A stretch of 64,000 nt of DNA from Bacillus sp. N1-1 (GTDB lineage Bacteria > Bacillota > Bacilli > Bacillales > Guptibacillaceae), in the NCBI RefSeq assembly GCF_009818105.1, contig NZ_CP046564.1, positions 1,984,001 to 2,048,000 of the forward strand. Direction: 5' to 3'. Positions 9,865-18,955 of the stretch are shown in pieces. How positions within the stretch are numbered: the stretch's first letter is position 1; each line of letters begins with the position of its first letter. A program made the translations under genes and the position numbers. The notes under the pieces were generated by a model, which was not told the origin of the DNA, searched no databases, and worked only from the letters and a program-made list of their open reading frames with translations.

Positions 9865-10826
9865 TGGATTTCATGCAGATTCTTCAGCTCATTATTCCTG
9901 CCGCTATCTTTTCAGCAGCTCCCCTGATTTTCACGGCTCTTGGAGGAGTATTCAGTGAACGGTCAGGCGTTGTAAACATCGGACTTGAAGGGTTAATGTT
10001 AATGGGGGCTTTCACAGGCGCACTGTTTACAATCCTTGGCGAACAGTGGGGAATGGGGGCTGCTTCTCCATGGTTTTCACTAGTCGTTGCGATCATTATC
10101 GGCATGCTGTTCTCTTTGCTTCATGCAGTGGCAAGTATTTCGTTTCGAGCCGATCAGGTTGTCAGTGGCGTGGCCCTTAACTTCCTTGCGGCTGGTCTTG
10201 CCATCTTCCTTGTAAAGAAAATCTTTGATGCAGGGCAAACGCCGATTATTCAAGAACGTATTTATAAAACTGATGTCCCATTTTTGAGCGATATCCCGTT
10301 TATTGGACCTTTGTTTTTCTCAAGCGCGTATTATACATCTTATATTGCGGTTGCGCTCGCCTTCCTCGTATGGTGGGTTCTCTATAAAACCCCATTCGGC
10401 TTACGACTCCGTTCAGTAGGAGAGCACCCTATGGCGGCAGATACGATGGGGATTAATGTGACGAAAATGCGCTATGTAGCGGTTATGCTAAGTGGTGGAT
10501 TTGCCGGTCTTGGCGGTGCGGTTTACGCGACGTCAATCGCCGGGAACTTCAGCCATGCAACGATTTCTGGACAGGGCTTTATGGCACTGGCCGCGATGAT
10601 CTTTGGTAAATGGCACCCGCTCGGTGCAATGGGAGCAGCGTTATTCTTTGGTCTTGCTCAATCGCTAAGTATAACCGGCCAACAAATTCCGGGATTAAAA
10701 GAAATTCCAGAAGTTTATCTTCTTATTTCCCCTTACGTGTTAACGATTCTTGCTCTTGCAGGACTTGTTGGACGAGCGGATGCGCCAAAAGCAATTGGTC
10801 AGCCGTATGAAAAAGGGAAGCGATAA
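9864..10826 (+). CDS. nupQ: Nucleoside ABC transporter permease
   Basis: Second permease of the importer, 320 aa, highly hydrophobic, with the family motif SERSGVVNIGLEGLMLMG near residue 35. Last gene of the nupNOPQ-like operon, followed by a terminator. In B. subtilis this operon lies elsewhere in the chromosome; here it sits between spoIIIE and ymfF. Confidence 0.92.
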   Translation: MDFMQILQLIIPAAIFSAAPLIFTALGGVFSERSGVVNIGLEGLMLMGAFTGALFTILGEQWGMGAASPWFSLVVAIIIGMLFSLLHAVASISFRADQVVSGVALNFLAAGLAIFLVKKIFDAGQTPIIQERIYKTDVPFLSDIPFIGPLFFSSAYYTSYIAVALAFLVWWVLYKTPFGLRLRSVGEHPMAADTMGINVTKMRYVAVMLSGGFAGLGGAVYATSIAGNFSHATISGQGFMALAAMIFGKWHPLGAMGAALFFGLAQSLSITGQQIPGLKEIPEVYLLISPYVLTILALAGLVGRADAPKAIGQPYEKGKR

Positions 10827-10835
10827 CTTTTAGAT

Positions 10836-10868
10836 AAAAGCTCTTCGTGAAAACGGAGGGCTTTTTGT
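10836..10868 (+). terminator. Terminator after nupQ
   Basis: Thirteen-base-pair stem with two G-U pairs (AAAAGCTCTTCGT against ACGGAGGGCTTTT), loop GAAA, then T run. Confidence 0.85.
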
Positions 10869-10935
10869 TTTGACAATAGGAAAGACAGTAACGCTCTAAA
10901 AAAGCGTGTTCTAGTTCAAGAGCTCCAATAGCTCC

Positions 10936-11082
10936 GTTTCTAACCGCTCGTCTCCGCTTTTCATGATCTAGCTGCAGTGGGCAGGGTCTCGATCGCTTCA
11001 GCATTTCAAATGAACACAAAGACCGTGTTCTTTTGAAATGCCTCCAGCGCTTGTCGACCCTAACCGCCCACTTTCGCTTTTC
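10936..11082. repeat. Large cruciform intergenic repeat
   Basis: A long imperfect inverted repeat runs from GTGGGC (10977-10982) to GCCCAC (11066-11071), with matching inner blocks AGGGTC/GACCCT, GCATTTCAAA/TTTTGAAATGC and GAACAC/GTGTTC around a 7-base loop (11018-11024). A partial direct repeat (CTAACCGC...CGCTTTTC) occurs at 10940-10962 and 11060-11082. The words ctagctgcag and ctccagcgcttgtcg resemble intergenic repeat families seen in Bacillaceae genomes. It occupies most of the 10869-11191 gap, which otherwise holds no gene. Confidence 0.7.
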
Positions 11083-11191
11083 TTTTAAAAAGTACTAATT
11101 GCTTACACTATGACACATACTATGGTATAAAGGGGGTAAGTTTTACTTTCCTCTAATGGTAGGTAATGGATTTAAAAAAGGAGTGAGGTCA

Positions 11192-12469
11192 ATGGCGATT
11201 ATCCCTCATGAGAAAACCTCGTGCGGCGGTTTGACGCTACATAGGATCCAGACGGATAAATATAAAACAACGACGGTTGTGGTTCAATTTAAAGCGCGTT
11301 TGACGAAGGAGACGGTGACGGAGAGGGCTCTTTTGCCTTATGTGTTGCAAAGCGGTACAGAAAACTATTCTTCTTCGAAAGCGGTTCGTACGGAGCTTGA
11401 GAAGCTCTATGGGGCGACGCTTGGTGTGGATCTTGCCAAGAAAGGTGATTTTCATGTGATGACGTTCCGGATGGACTTCGCGAATGAAAAGTTCCTTTCT
11501 GAAGATGAGCCTTTGTTTAAGAAAGCCCTTTCTTTACTTTCAGAGGTGATCATGAATCCGAAGACGGATGGATCTGGCTTCGATTCTTCGATTGTTGATA
11601 AAGAAAAGCGGACGATGAAACAGCGTATTCAATCGATTTATGATGATAAAATGCGCTATTCAAATATGAGACTAACGCAAGAAATGTTCCCGAATGAAGC
11701 TTTTGGCTTGCATATTTACGGAGAAAAAGAAGAAGTGGATGGCGTGACAGCGCAGTCTCTTTATGATTACTATAAAAAAGTTTGTGCAGAAGATGAAATT
11801 GATCTTTATTTAGTTGGTGACTTAGAAGGCGTTAATGCTGAAGAAGTTGTAAAAGAGCTTTTCCCGTTTCAAGAACGTAGCGATCGAAAGTCTGAAACAA
11901 CTGAAAAAGCCTCTCTTGATGTAGAAGAAAAAGAGATCCTTGAAACACAGGAAATCAAGCAAGGGAAGCTGCATATGGGCTTTCGCTCTGGCGTTGGCTA
12001 TGCGGATGATGAATACTTCGCCCTTCAAGTATTTAATGGCATGTTTGGAGGCTTCTCACACTCCAAGCTTTTCCGGAACGTACGGGAAAAAGAGAGCCTT
12101 GCTTATTACGCCGCGTCGCGCTATGAAAGTCATAAAGGCTTAATCATTGTGATGTCAGGCATTGAGTTTAAAAACTTTAAAAAGACGGTTGATATTATTA
12201 AAGAGCAGCTTACGGCTATGAGAGAAGGCGACTTCAACGAGGAAGAAATGAAGCAAACAAAAACCATGATTCGCAATCAGCTCCTTGAGACGGTCGATGA
12301 CGCAAAAGGAATGGTCGAGCTGCTCTATCACGGTGTTGTCTCTCAAAAGTTACGGACAATTGAAGAGTGGCTTGATGGTGTGGAAGCTGTGACAAAAGAA
12401 GATATTTTAGCGGTTGCGGATAAGGTTAAGCTTGATACCGTTTATTTCTTAAAAGGCGAGGAGGCTTAA
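11192..12469 (+). CDS. ymfF: M16-like protein YmfF (EF-P modification)
   Basis: A 425-aa homologue of M16 metallopeptidases that lacks the HXXEH zinc motif: the equivalent region reads LLPYVLQSGTENY. In B. subtilis ymfF is linked with ymfH and ymfI to the 5-aminopentanol modification of elongation factor P. Start chosen at ATG 11192, preceded by AAGGAG at 11178-11183, giving exactly the B. subtilis length; an in-frame ATG at 11156 lacks a site. It lies 2 bases before ymfH, and the pair probably forms a heterodimer as M16B proteins do. Confidence 0.88.
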   Translation: MAIIPHEKTSCGGLTLHRIQTDKYKTTTVVVQFKARLTKETVTERALLPYVLQSGTENYSSSKAVRTELEKLYGATLGVDLAKKGDFHVMTFRMDFANEKFLSEDEPLFKKALSLLSEVIMNPKTDGSGFDSSIVDKEKRTMKQRIQSIYDDKMRYSNMRLTQEMFPNEAFGLHIYGEKEEVDGVTAQSLYDYYKKVCAEDEIDLYLVGDLEGVNAEEVVKELFPFQERSDRKSETTEKASLDVEEKEILETQEIKQGKLHMGFRSGVGYADDEYFALQVFNGMFGGFSHSKLFRNVREKESLAYYAASRYESHKGLIIVMSGIEFKNFKKTVDIIKEQLTAMREGDFNEEEMKQTKTMIRNQLLETVDDAKGMVELLYHGVVSQKLRTIEEWLDGVEAVTKEDILAVADKVKLDTVYFLKGEEA

Positions 12470-12471
12470 TC

Positions 12472-13758
12472 ATGAAAACTATTCCATTTAATCAGTTGCA
12501 GGAAACGCTGTATCACCAAACGATGGATAACGGACTTGACGTGTATGTTCTCCCTAAGAAGGGTTTCAATAAAACGTACGCAACGTTTACAACAAAGTAC
12601 GGATCAGTAGACAATCACTTTGTTCCTTTAAACGGTTCAGAGAATGTGCAAGTGCCAGATGGCATTGCTCACTTTCTTGAGCATAAAATGTTCGAAAAAG
12701 AAGACCGTGATGTATTTCAAGATTTTAGTAAGCAGGGTGCGTCTTCGAATGCATTTACATCGTTTACAAGAACAGCTTACTTGTTTTCAACAACTCAGAA
12801 TGTGATGCAGAACCTTGAAACGCTTGTGAACTTTGTTCAAGATCCGTACTTTAGTGACCAGAGTGTTGAAAAGGAAAAGGGTATTATCGGTCAAGAAATT
12901 GAAATGTATAATGACAATTCTGATTGGCGTGCGTATTTTGGCGTCATTGAAAATATGTTCCACCACCATCCGGTTAAAATAGATATCGCTGGAACGATTG
13001 AATCTATCGCAAAAATCACGAAGGAATCACTTTATACGTGCTATGAAACGTTCTACCATCCTTCAAACATGGTGTTGTTTGTAGTAGGTGCTGTGGAGCC
13101 GAATGAAATTATGTCCTTTGTGGAGAAAAATCAGGCAGCAAAATCGTATAAAGATCAGCCGCCAATCGAACGTTTCTTTGATGCAGAACCAAAGACAGTA
13201 GCAGAAAAGAAGAAAGTGTTGCCGATGTCTGTTCAAGTGGCTAAATGCCTGGTTGGATTTAAAGAACCAAATCCAGGACGCCAGGGAGAAGATCTTCTTA
13301 AACATGAGCTATCCATTAATCTTGCGCTCGATTTAATGTTTGGTCAGAGTTCAGAGAACTATGAGAAGCTTTATAATGAAGGGCTCATCGATCAAAGCTT
13401 TTCATATGATTTTACCGAAGAAGAGAAGTTCGGTTTTTCAATCGTAGGAAGTAACACAAGCTCACCTGATGAGCTTGCGAACCGATTATATGAGATGATT
13501 CAATCATTTAAAAATGAATCAGTGGATACTGATCAACTTGAGCGCATCCGTAAGAAAAAAATTGGGAGCTTCTTAAGGGCGTTAAATTCACCAGAGTTTA
13601 TTGCAAACCAATTTACTCGCTATCGTTTCAACGACATGGATTTATTTGAAGTTGTCCCAATGCTTGAGTCCATTACGGCAAAAGACATTGAAGAGGTAAT
13701 GAAAGGGCACTTTGCAGAAGATTCGTTTACTGTCTGTCAAGTCGTTCCAAAAGGTTAA
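12472..13758 (+). CDS. ymfH: M16 zinc metallopeptidase YmfH
   Basis: A 428-aa M16 family protein with the zinc/catalytic motif HFLEH at residues 67-71 and the downstream Glu-rich helix, so it is the active partner of the inactive YmfF. It is associated with EF-P 5-aminopentanol modification in B. subtilis; its peptide substrate is not known to me. Translation is coupled to ymfF (2-base gap, GGCGAGGAGG ribosome site within the ymfF end). A terminator separates it from ymfI. Confidence 0.9.
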   Translation: MKTIPFNQLQETLYHQTMDNGLDVYVLPKKGFNKTYATFTTKYGSVDNHFVPLNGSENVQVPDGIAHFLEHKMFEKEDRDVFQDFSKQGASSNAFTSFTRTAYLFSTTQNVMQNLETLVNFVQDPYFSDQSVEKEKGIIGQEIEMYNDNSDWRAYFGVIENMFHHHPVKIDIAGTIESIAKITKESLYTCYETFYHPSNMVLFVVGAVEPNEIMSFVEKNQAAKSYKDQPPIERFFDAEPKTVAEKKKVLPMSVQVAKCLVGFKEPNPGRQGEDLLKHELSINLALDLMFGQSSENYEKLYNEGLIDQSFSYDFTEEEKFGFSIVGSNTSSPDELANRLYEMIQSFKNESVDTDQLERIRKKKIGSFLRALNSPEFIANQFTRYRFNDMDLFEVVPMLESITAKDIEEVMKGHFAEDSFTVCQVVPKG

Positions 13759-13782
13759 AAAGCACCCAGTCGGGTGCTTTTT
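13757..13782 (+). terminator. Terminator between ymfH and ymfI
   Basis: Stem AAAAGCACCC/GGGTGCTTTT with loop AGTC and T run. It is contained in a long in-frame extension of ymfI, which is therefore rejected. Confidence 0.85.
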
Positions 13783-13816
13783 CATTGAAAGATTTAACGG
13801 GAGAGGAAGAGCAATT

Positions 13817-14527
13817 ATGAAAGAAATATTAATCACTGGGGCGAGTGGGGGTATAGGAAGAGCGATAGCAAAGAATTATGTAAAAAACGGTAACCGTGTT
13901 TATGCTCATTACAATACGAATGCTGCCTCTATACAAGATCTACAAGCGGATTATCCTGAAGCAGATATTTTCCCAGTTCAAGCTAACTTAGCGCAAAAAG
14001 ACGGCGTAGAGGTTTTAACAGAGAAGGTTGGGGAAGTTGATACGCTTATTCTTAATGCTGGAAATAGCTACTTTGGTTTATTAACCGATATGGCAGGGGA
14101 TGAAATTGATGCAATGATTCAACTCCACCTCACATCGTCCATTAAACTTGCGAAGCACTACATTTCTTCGATGGTGCAAAAGAAGCAAGGATCCATTATC
14201 GTTGTCTCTTCTGTCTTCGGTTTAACAGGAGCTTCTTGTGAAGTGGTTTATTCTTCCGTAAAAGGTGGTTTGAATGCTTTTGTGAAGGGCATAGCGAAGG
14301 AATTAGGGCCAAGCGGTGTCAGGGTGAATGCCGTAGCACCAGGCTATATTTCAACGGAGATGAACGCACGGTTGACAGAGGAAGATGAACACGATTTAAT
14401 GGATGAAATTCCGATGGGACGATCGGGAGCGCCTGAAGAGGTAGCTTCTTTGATTTCATTTTTAGATTCTAATCAAGCTTCTTACATAAGCGGTCAAATT
14501 ATTTCCATTGATGGGGCCTGGCAATAA
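13817..14527 (+). CDS. ymfI: EF-P 5-aminopentanone reductase
   Basis: Short-chain dehydrogenase/reductase of 236 aa. The NAD(P) motif TGASGGIGRA is at residues 7-16, the NAG motif is LILNAGNSY, and the catalytic Tyr and Lys lie in YSSVKGG. In B. subtilis YmfI reduces the 5-aminopentanone on EF-P to 5-aminopentanol. Start is ATG 13817 after a GAGAGGAAG site; the frame is open to 13712 but that would cross the ymfH terminator. The neighbours ymfF and ymfH support this role over a generic SDR. Confidence 0.9.
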   Translation: MKEILITGASGGIGRAIAKNYVKNGNRVYAHYNTNAASIQDLQADYPEADIFPVQANLAQKDGVEVLTEKVGEVDTLILNAGNSYFGLLTDMAGDEIDAMIQLHLTSSIKLAKHYISSMVQKKQGSIIVVSSVFGLTGASCEVVYSSVKGGLNAFVKGIAKELGPSGVRVNAVAPGYISTEMNARLTEEDEHDLMDEIPMGRSGAPEEVASLISFLDSNQASYISGQIISIDGAWQ

Positions 14528-14596
14528 AAAACGATGCATAATGTCTATTCCTTCGAGACAACATATAGGTGATGACTTGATAAAGGAGGGACATAG

Positions 14597-14848
14597 ATGT
14601 CTGTACTAGATAATTTTGAATCATGGAAAGGGTTCTTGCATGACCGCCTAAGTCAGGGCGAGCAGCAAGGGCTTTCTCAAGAAGTTGTCTCAGATGTTGC
14701 TTATCAGATCGGCGGATATCTTGCTGATGGAGTGAAAGCAAAGAATGAGCAAGAACAGCTTCTTGCTGACCTATGGCATGTAGCAAGTCAAGAAGAACAG
14801 CATGCGATCGCAAATATGATGGTAAAGCTTGTTCAAAACGAAAGATAA
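14597..14848 (+). CDS. ymfJ: YmfJ, DUF3243 family
   Basis: An 83-aa acidic helical protein starting MSVLDNFESWKGFLHDRL, matching the DUF3243 proteins placed between ymfI and ymfK in Bacillus. Strong AAAGGAGG site before the ATG. No catalytic motif; function unknown. Confidence 0.85.
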   Translation: MSVLDNFESWKGFLHDRLSQGEQQGLSQEVVSDVAYQIGGYLADGVKAKNEQEQLLADLWHVASQEEQHAIANMMVKLVQNER

Positions 14849-14860
14849 AAGATGACTCTA

Positions 14861-14895
14861 AAAAAAAGGAGGGTGCACTAACACCCTTCTTTTTT
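14861..14895 (+). terminator. Terminator after ymfJ
   Basis: A-rich stem ending GGGTG/CACCC with a 6-base loop and long T run. Symmetric A and T tracts could make it bidirectional. Confidence 0.85.
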
Positions 14896-15018
14896 CTATG
14901 AAAATGTTCAAATGTTGTAAGAAAAGTAAACAAAATCCCTATTCATCTCTTTTAACCTTTATGAAAATCATTTATGATTAAAGGAACATAGGAAATTTGT
15001 GGCTAAAGGAGTTGGCGT

Positions 15019-15801
15019 ATGGAGAAGAAGGAATGGTATCTGGAGTATGAAATACATAAAAATAGGCCGGGTCTTTTAGGCGACGTCGCTTCCCTGTTAG
15101 GGATGCTCGGTATTAATATCATTACGATCAATGGTGTTGACGATATGCGAAGAGGCCTGCTTCTCCTCGTTGATGAAATTGAGCAAATCGAGCGACTTGA
15201 GTCCATTTTAAATACAATGGATAATATTACAGTGACAAAAATGAGAGAACCAAAATTACGCGATCGTCTAGCAGTACGTCACGGAAGATATATCCAGCGT
15301 GATGCGGACGATAAGAAAACGTTTCGATTTATTCGAGACGAGCTTGGCTTGCTAGTTGATTTTCTAGCTGAAATCTTTAAACAGGATGGCCATAAACTCG
15401 TTGGAATTCGTGGAATGCCGCGAGTTGGGAAAACAGAATCAATTGTTGCTTCTAGCGTTTGTGCAAACAAACGATGGGTATTTTTATCTTCTACGATGTT
15501 AAAACAAACGGTTCGCACGCAAATTGCGGACGATGAATTTAATAGCGATCATATTTTTTTAATTGATGGTATCGTTTCCGCCAGAAGAGCTTCAGAGCGG
15601 CACTGGCAGGTGCTTCGTGATATTATGAGACTACCGGCAACGAAGGTTGTCGAGCATCCTGATATATTTGTTCAAGAAACAGAGTATACGATGAACGATT
15701 TTGATTATATAATTGAATTGCGAGACGATCCGGAACAAGAAATTACATATCAGGTAATTGAAAATCGATCTTCTGGATTTTCAAACTTAGACTTTAACTA
15801 A
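15019..15801 (+). CDS. ymfK: YmfK, DUF3388 family
   Basis: A 260-aa protein with an ACT-like N-terminus (YEIHKNRPGLLGDVASLLGMLGI...) and a P-loop-like segment RGMPRVGKTES around residue 135, the layout of the Bacillus DUF3388 proteins. No function is established. It sits 17 bases before rodZ in the conserved ymfK-ymfM order. The P-loop suggests nucleotide binding; this is inference. Confidence 0.85.
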   Translation: MEKKEWYLEYEIHKNRPGLLGDVASLLGMLGINIITINGVDDMRRGLLLLVDEIEQIERLESILNTMDNITVTKMREPKLRDRLAVRHGRYIQRDADDKKTFRFIRDELGLLVDFLAEIFKQDGHKLVGIRGMPRVGKTESIVASSVCANKRWVFLSSTMLKQTVRTQIADDEFNSDHIFLIDGIVSARRASERHWQVLRDIMRLPATKVVEHPDIFVQETEYTMNDFDYIIELRDDPEQEITYQVIENRSSGFSNLDFN

Positions 15802-15818
15802 TTGGTAGGTGTTTTTCA

Positions 15819-16769
15819 TTGACAGAGCTAGGTCAACGTCTGAAGGATGCTCGAAATGATAAGGGATTATCGCTCGAGGAAATTCAGTCCATTACTAAGA
15901 TTCAAAAACGCTATCTTCATGCCATTGAAGAAGGAAATTACGAACTGCTTCCAGGTAATTTTTATACGCGTGCATTCATTAAAAACTATGCGGAAGCAGT
16001 TGGCCTTCACGGAGATGAATTGCTTGAGGAGTACGCTTCCGAAATTCCAAAAGCAAACGCAGATGTGCCTGAAAGTTTACCACCAAGGAAAATGAGAAGG
16101 CCTTCAACACCGAGCAAGTCATCTTCTGTATCATCAAAATGGTCTTCCGTTTTTCCATCTGTTCTTGTCGTGCTACTCATTGTAGGGGTTGCAGCGTTAA
16201 TCTGGTATGTTGTTCAGAGTGGTGATCAGAAGACGAATCAGAACGCAACGACGAATCAGGCCGAGGAGCAAGTGACAAGCGATGAAAACAGTGCCAGTGC
16301 TCCAGACTCAGATGAAGTAAGTAACGAAGATGAGGCAGCCTCAGATGAAGCAACAACTTCTGAAGAAGAGCAAAAATCAAAAGATGAAGAATCAGCAGAG
16401 GAAGAAAAGGCTGCTGAGCCAGAGGAAGAGCCAGAGAAAGAAGAAGCTCCTAAGATGGAGATTAAGAAAGTAAAGAGTGATGCTGACAACTCTACGTTTG
16501 AAATCACAAACGCAGATAAGTTTGAAGTGAAGCTAGAAGCATCTGGATCTAGCTGGGTAGCTTTAACGGGTGCGAGTGACAAAAAGTATGTATACGAGAG
16601 TCTTGCTAAAGGGAAAAACGTCACGCAAGATTTATCAAAAGAGTCTTCTGCTACGCTTCGACTGGGAAGTTCTCCAAGCATTGAAGTGTTTGTGAATGGC
16701 GAGAAAATTGACATTCCAAAAGAGCCAGTTGTTCAAAATGTAACCTTTACTTTTAAAAAAGCAGAATAA
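15819..16769 (+). CDS. rodZ: Cell-shape protein RodZ (YmfM)
   Basis: Bitopic membrane protein that links MreB filaments to the wall synthesis machinery. Of 316 aa, residues 1-70 are an Xre-like helix-turn-helix (RLKDARNDKGLSLEEIQSIT), one membrane helix follows near residues 110-132 (VFPSVLVVLLIVGVAALIWYVV), then a very acidic Ser/Glu linker to about residue 215, and the extracytoplasmic DUF4115 beta domain. TTG start with GGTAGGTG site. Same position as B. subtilis rodZ, upstream of pgsA. Confidence 0.9.
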   Translation: MTELGQRLKDARNDKGLSLEEIQSITKIQKRYLHAIEEGNYELLPGNFYTRAFIKNYAEAVGLHGDELLEEYASEIPKANADVPESLPPRKMRRPSTPSKSSSVSSKWSSVFPSVLVVLLIVGVAALIWYVVQSGDQKTNQNATTNQAEEQVTSDENSASAPDSDEVSNEDEAASDEATTSEEEQKSKDEESAEEEKAAEPEEEPEKEEAPKMEIKKVKSDADNSTFEITNADKFEVKLEASGSSWVALTGASDKKYVYESLAKGKNVTQDLSKESSATLRLGSSPSIEVFVNGEKIDIPKEPVVQNVTFTFKKAE

Positions 16770-16778
16770 ATTCACACG

Positions 16779-16806
16779 GAGTCATCTTTTCGGATGGCTC
16801 TTTTCT
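16779..16806 (+). terminator. Terminator after rodZ
   Basis: Eight-base-pair stem GAGTCATC/GATGGCTC (one G-U) followed by TTTTCTTT. Confidence 0.65.
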
Positions 16807-16951
16807 TTCAATTCTCGTTGGTGAAGTTTCCCTTTCTGCATGAATGAAACAGTGATAGAATAGAATACGATTTAGTGGGGTTGTGACGAAGAACAGTAAA
16901 AAGAGATCAGCGCACGATCAATAGGTTACATAACATTTAGGAGGAAGACAC

Positions 16952-17530
16952 GTGAATTTGCCTAATAAAATTACTGTATCACGCATTTTTTTAATTCCTG
17001 TTTTTCTAATTTTTCTCCTCGCGCCACTGCCGCTTGGTGAAACTGAAATCGCAGGCACCGTCTTATTGAATTCCCAATTAATTGCAACAGCGATTTTTAT
17101 TTTCGCATCGGTAACTGATTGGATTGACGGTTATATAGCTAGAAAACATAACCTAGTTACGAATCTTGGGAAATTCCTCGATCCGCTTGCTGATAAGCTA
17201 CTCGTTACTTCAGCGTTTGTTTCACTCGTCGAGCTCGGGGCTGCGCCTGCATGGATTGTTGTGGTTATCCTTAGTCGTGAATTTGCTGTTACAGGGCTAA
17301 GATTAGTTGCTTCTTCTGAAGGAGAAGTACTTGCAGCAAGCAACCTTGGGAAATTGAAAACCTGGATTCAAATCATCGCGATCATTATGCTATTGATTGA
17401 GAATGTTCCATTTGAAGCCATTGGCTTTCCTTTTGCAACGATTTCCCTGTGGGCAGCGCTCATTATTACCGTCTATTCGGGATGGGATTACTTCTCGAAG
17501 AATAAAGAGGTCCTACTTAAATCACGTTAA
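16952..17530 (+). CDS. pgsA: Phosphatidylglycerophosphate synthase
   Basis: Transfers a phosphatidyl group from CDP-diacylglycerol to glycerol-3-phosphate, the committed step to phosphatidylglycerol. The 192-aa membrane protein has the CDP-alcohol phosphotransferase signature DG-x2-AR-x8-G-x3-D-x3-D in DWIDGYIARKHN...GKFLDPLADK, and four to five membrane segments. GTG start with a strong AGGAGGA site. Essential in related bacteria. Confidence 0.95.
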   Translation: MNLPNKITVSRIFLIPVFLIFLLAPLPLGETEIAGTVLLNSQLIATAIFIFASVTDWIDGYIARKHNLVTNLGKFLDPLADKLLVTSAFVSLVELGAAPAWIVVVILSREFAVTGLRLVASSEGEVLAASNLGKLKTWIQIIAIIMLLIENVPFEAIGFPFATISLWAALIITVYSGWDYFSKNKEVLLKSR

Positions 17531-17537
17531 CACCTTT

Positions 17538-17564
17538 AGGGAACAGATTATTCTGTTCCCTTTT
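17538..17564 (+). terminator. Terminator after pgsA
   Basis: Ten-base-pair stem AGGGAACAGA/TCTGTTCCCT with 4-base loop and TTTT. Confidence 0.85.
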
Positions 17565-17643
17565 GAGCCCTCAAAAGCCATTCAATTTAAGCGTATCTTT
17601 GTTTCTCTAGTGCGCATTCTTATACGTAATGGCAAAACCATTG

Positions 17644-17694
17644 TATAATGGAAGAGGAAGAATTATGAGCTATTGAATCAGAACCTTGATTCAA
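17644..17694 (+). promoter_or_regulatory. cinA promoter region with inverted repeat
   Basis: TATAAT at 17644-17649 has no convincing -35. Downstream, TTGAATCA (17673-17680) and TGATTCAA (17687-17694) form an 8-bp inverted repeat with a 6-base loop in the 5' leader. It could be an operator or a leader hairpin; no family is recognised. Confidence 0.4.
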
Positions 17695-17713
17695 ATAGAG
17701 GGGATGGTTACAA

Positions 17714-18943
17714 ATGAATGCTGAAATAATTGGAATCGGTTCAGAGTTATTACTCGGACAAATCGCAAACACGAACGCACAGTTTATCTCACAACGCCTA
17801 GCTGATCTTGGCATTAATGTTTTCTATCACACGGTTGTTGGCGACAATAATGAGCGTTTAAAGCAGGCAATTGAAGTCGCTCAGACGCGCTCAGATCTAC
17901 TCGTTTTTACAGGTGGACTTGGTCCGACAAAAGATGATCTTACGAAAGAAACGATCGCGGAAACTCTTAATAAACAGCTTGTTTATAACGAAGAGGCGAT
18001 GAAAACGATTCAAGCCTATTATGACAAAACAGGTGCTCCAATGTCGGAAAATAACCGTAAACAGGCACTAGTCCTAGAAGGTGCTGCCGTGCTTCGAAAT
18101 GATAATGGCATGGCTCCCGGTATGGCACTTACGGAGAACAACCACACGTACATGCTTTTCCCTGGTCCTCCGAAAGAACTTTACCCGATGTTTACAAACT
18201 ACGCAGAGCCCTATTTACTTGGCCAGCTGAAGCAGGGAGATACGATTGTCTCACGTGTTCTTCGGTTTTTTGGTATTGGAGAATCGAGGCTTGAAACAGA
18301 ACTTGAAGACTTAATTGATCAGCAAACGAACCCTACAATTGCGCCGCTTGCAGGGGAGTGGGAAGTGACGCTTCGTTTAACTGCAAAAGCTGACTCAAAA
18401 GAAGAAGCAAACAAGTTGATTGATGAAACAGAAAAGAAAATTCATGCACGCGTTGGAACTTTTCTGTATGGGTATGGAGAGACATCACTTCCAAAAGAAG
18501 TCTTTTCAATGCTAACGGATCGGAACTGGTCGATCTCAACAGCAGAAAGTCTAACAGGCGGGATGTTTAGTCAGGAGTTAACAGATCTCCCTGGAGTATC
18601 ATCACTTTTCTACGGTGGGGTTGTGTGTTACTCTAACGAAGTAAAGCGAGAGATCGGCGTATCAAAAGAGACACTGGAAGCATACGGTGCCGTAAGTGAA
18701 GAATGTGCGATTGAACTCGCAAGAAGCGTAAAAGCGAAATATAAAACAGACGTCGGCATCAGTTTTACAGGGGTTGCAGGCCCGGATCCTAGTGAAGGGA
18801 AAGACGCTGGCACCGTTTATATCGGCGTGGCCGCACCATCTGGTGAAAAAGTGGTTGCCCTGAATCTTGCTGGGAACCGCAATGCGATTCGCAAACGTAC
18901 TGTGAAACATGGATTTAATACATTATTGAAGTTAGAAAGGTGA
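17714..18943 (+). CDS. cinA: CinA, competence/damage-inducible protein
   Basis: A 409-aa two-domain protein: an N-terminal MoCF-like domain ([36 protein letters not shown]) and a C-terminal nicotinamide-nucleotide amidohydrolase-type domain ([26 protein letters not shown]). CinA proteins act on pyridine nucleotide by-products, and in Gram-positives are linked to competence through RecA. The gene stands two genes before recA here, where in B. subtilis it is adjacent. GAGGGG ribosome site before the ATG. Confidence 0.93.
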   Translation: MNAEIIGIGSELLLGQIANTNAQFISQRLADLGINVFYHTVVGDNNERLKQAIEVAQTRSDLLVFTGGLGPTKDDLTKETIAETLNKQLVYNEEAMKTIQAYYDKTGAPMSENNRKQALVLEGAAVLRNDNGMAPGMALTENNHTYMLFPGPPKELYPMFTNYAEPYLLGQLKQGDTIVSRVLRFFGIGESRLETELEDLIDQQTNPTIAPLAGEWEVTLRLTAKADSKEEANKLIDETEKKIHARVGTFLYGYGETSLPKEVFSMLTDRNWSISTAESLTGGMFSQELTDLPGVSSLFYGGVVCYSNEVKREIGVSKETLEAYGAVSEECAIELARSVKAKYKTDVGISFTGVAGPDPSEGKDAGTVYIGVAAPSGEKVVALNLAGNRNAIRKRTVKHGFNTLLKLER

Positions 18944-18955
18944 ATGTCCTAAGTT

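Noticed and set aside
10723..11019. Minus-strand 98-codon ORF over the nupQ end and the cruciform repeat
   Set aside because: No ribosome site or domain; half of it lies in the repeat palindrome.
13712..13816. In-frame 5' extension of ymfI
   Set aside because: It overlaps the ymfH 3' end and the terminator at 13757-13782; the SDR fold starts right at ATG 13817.
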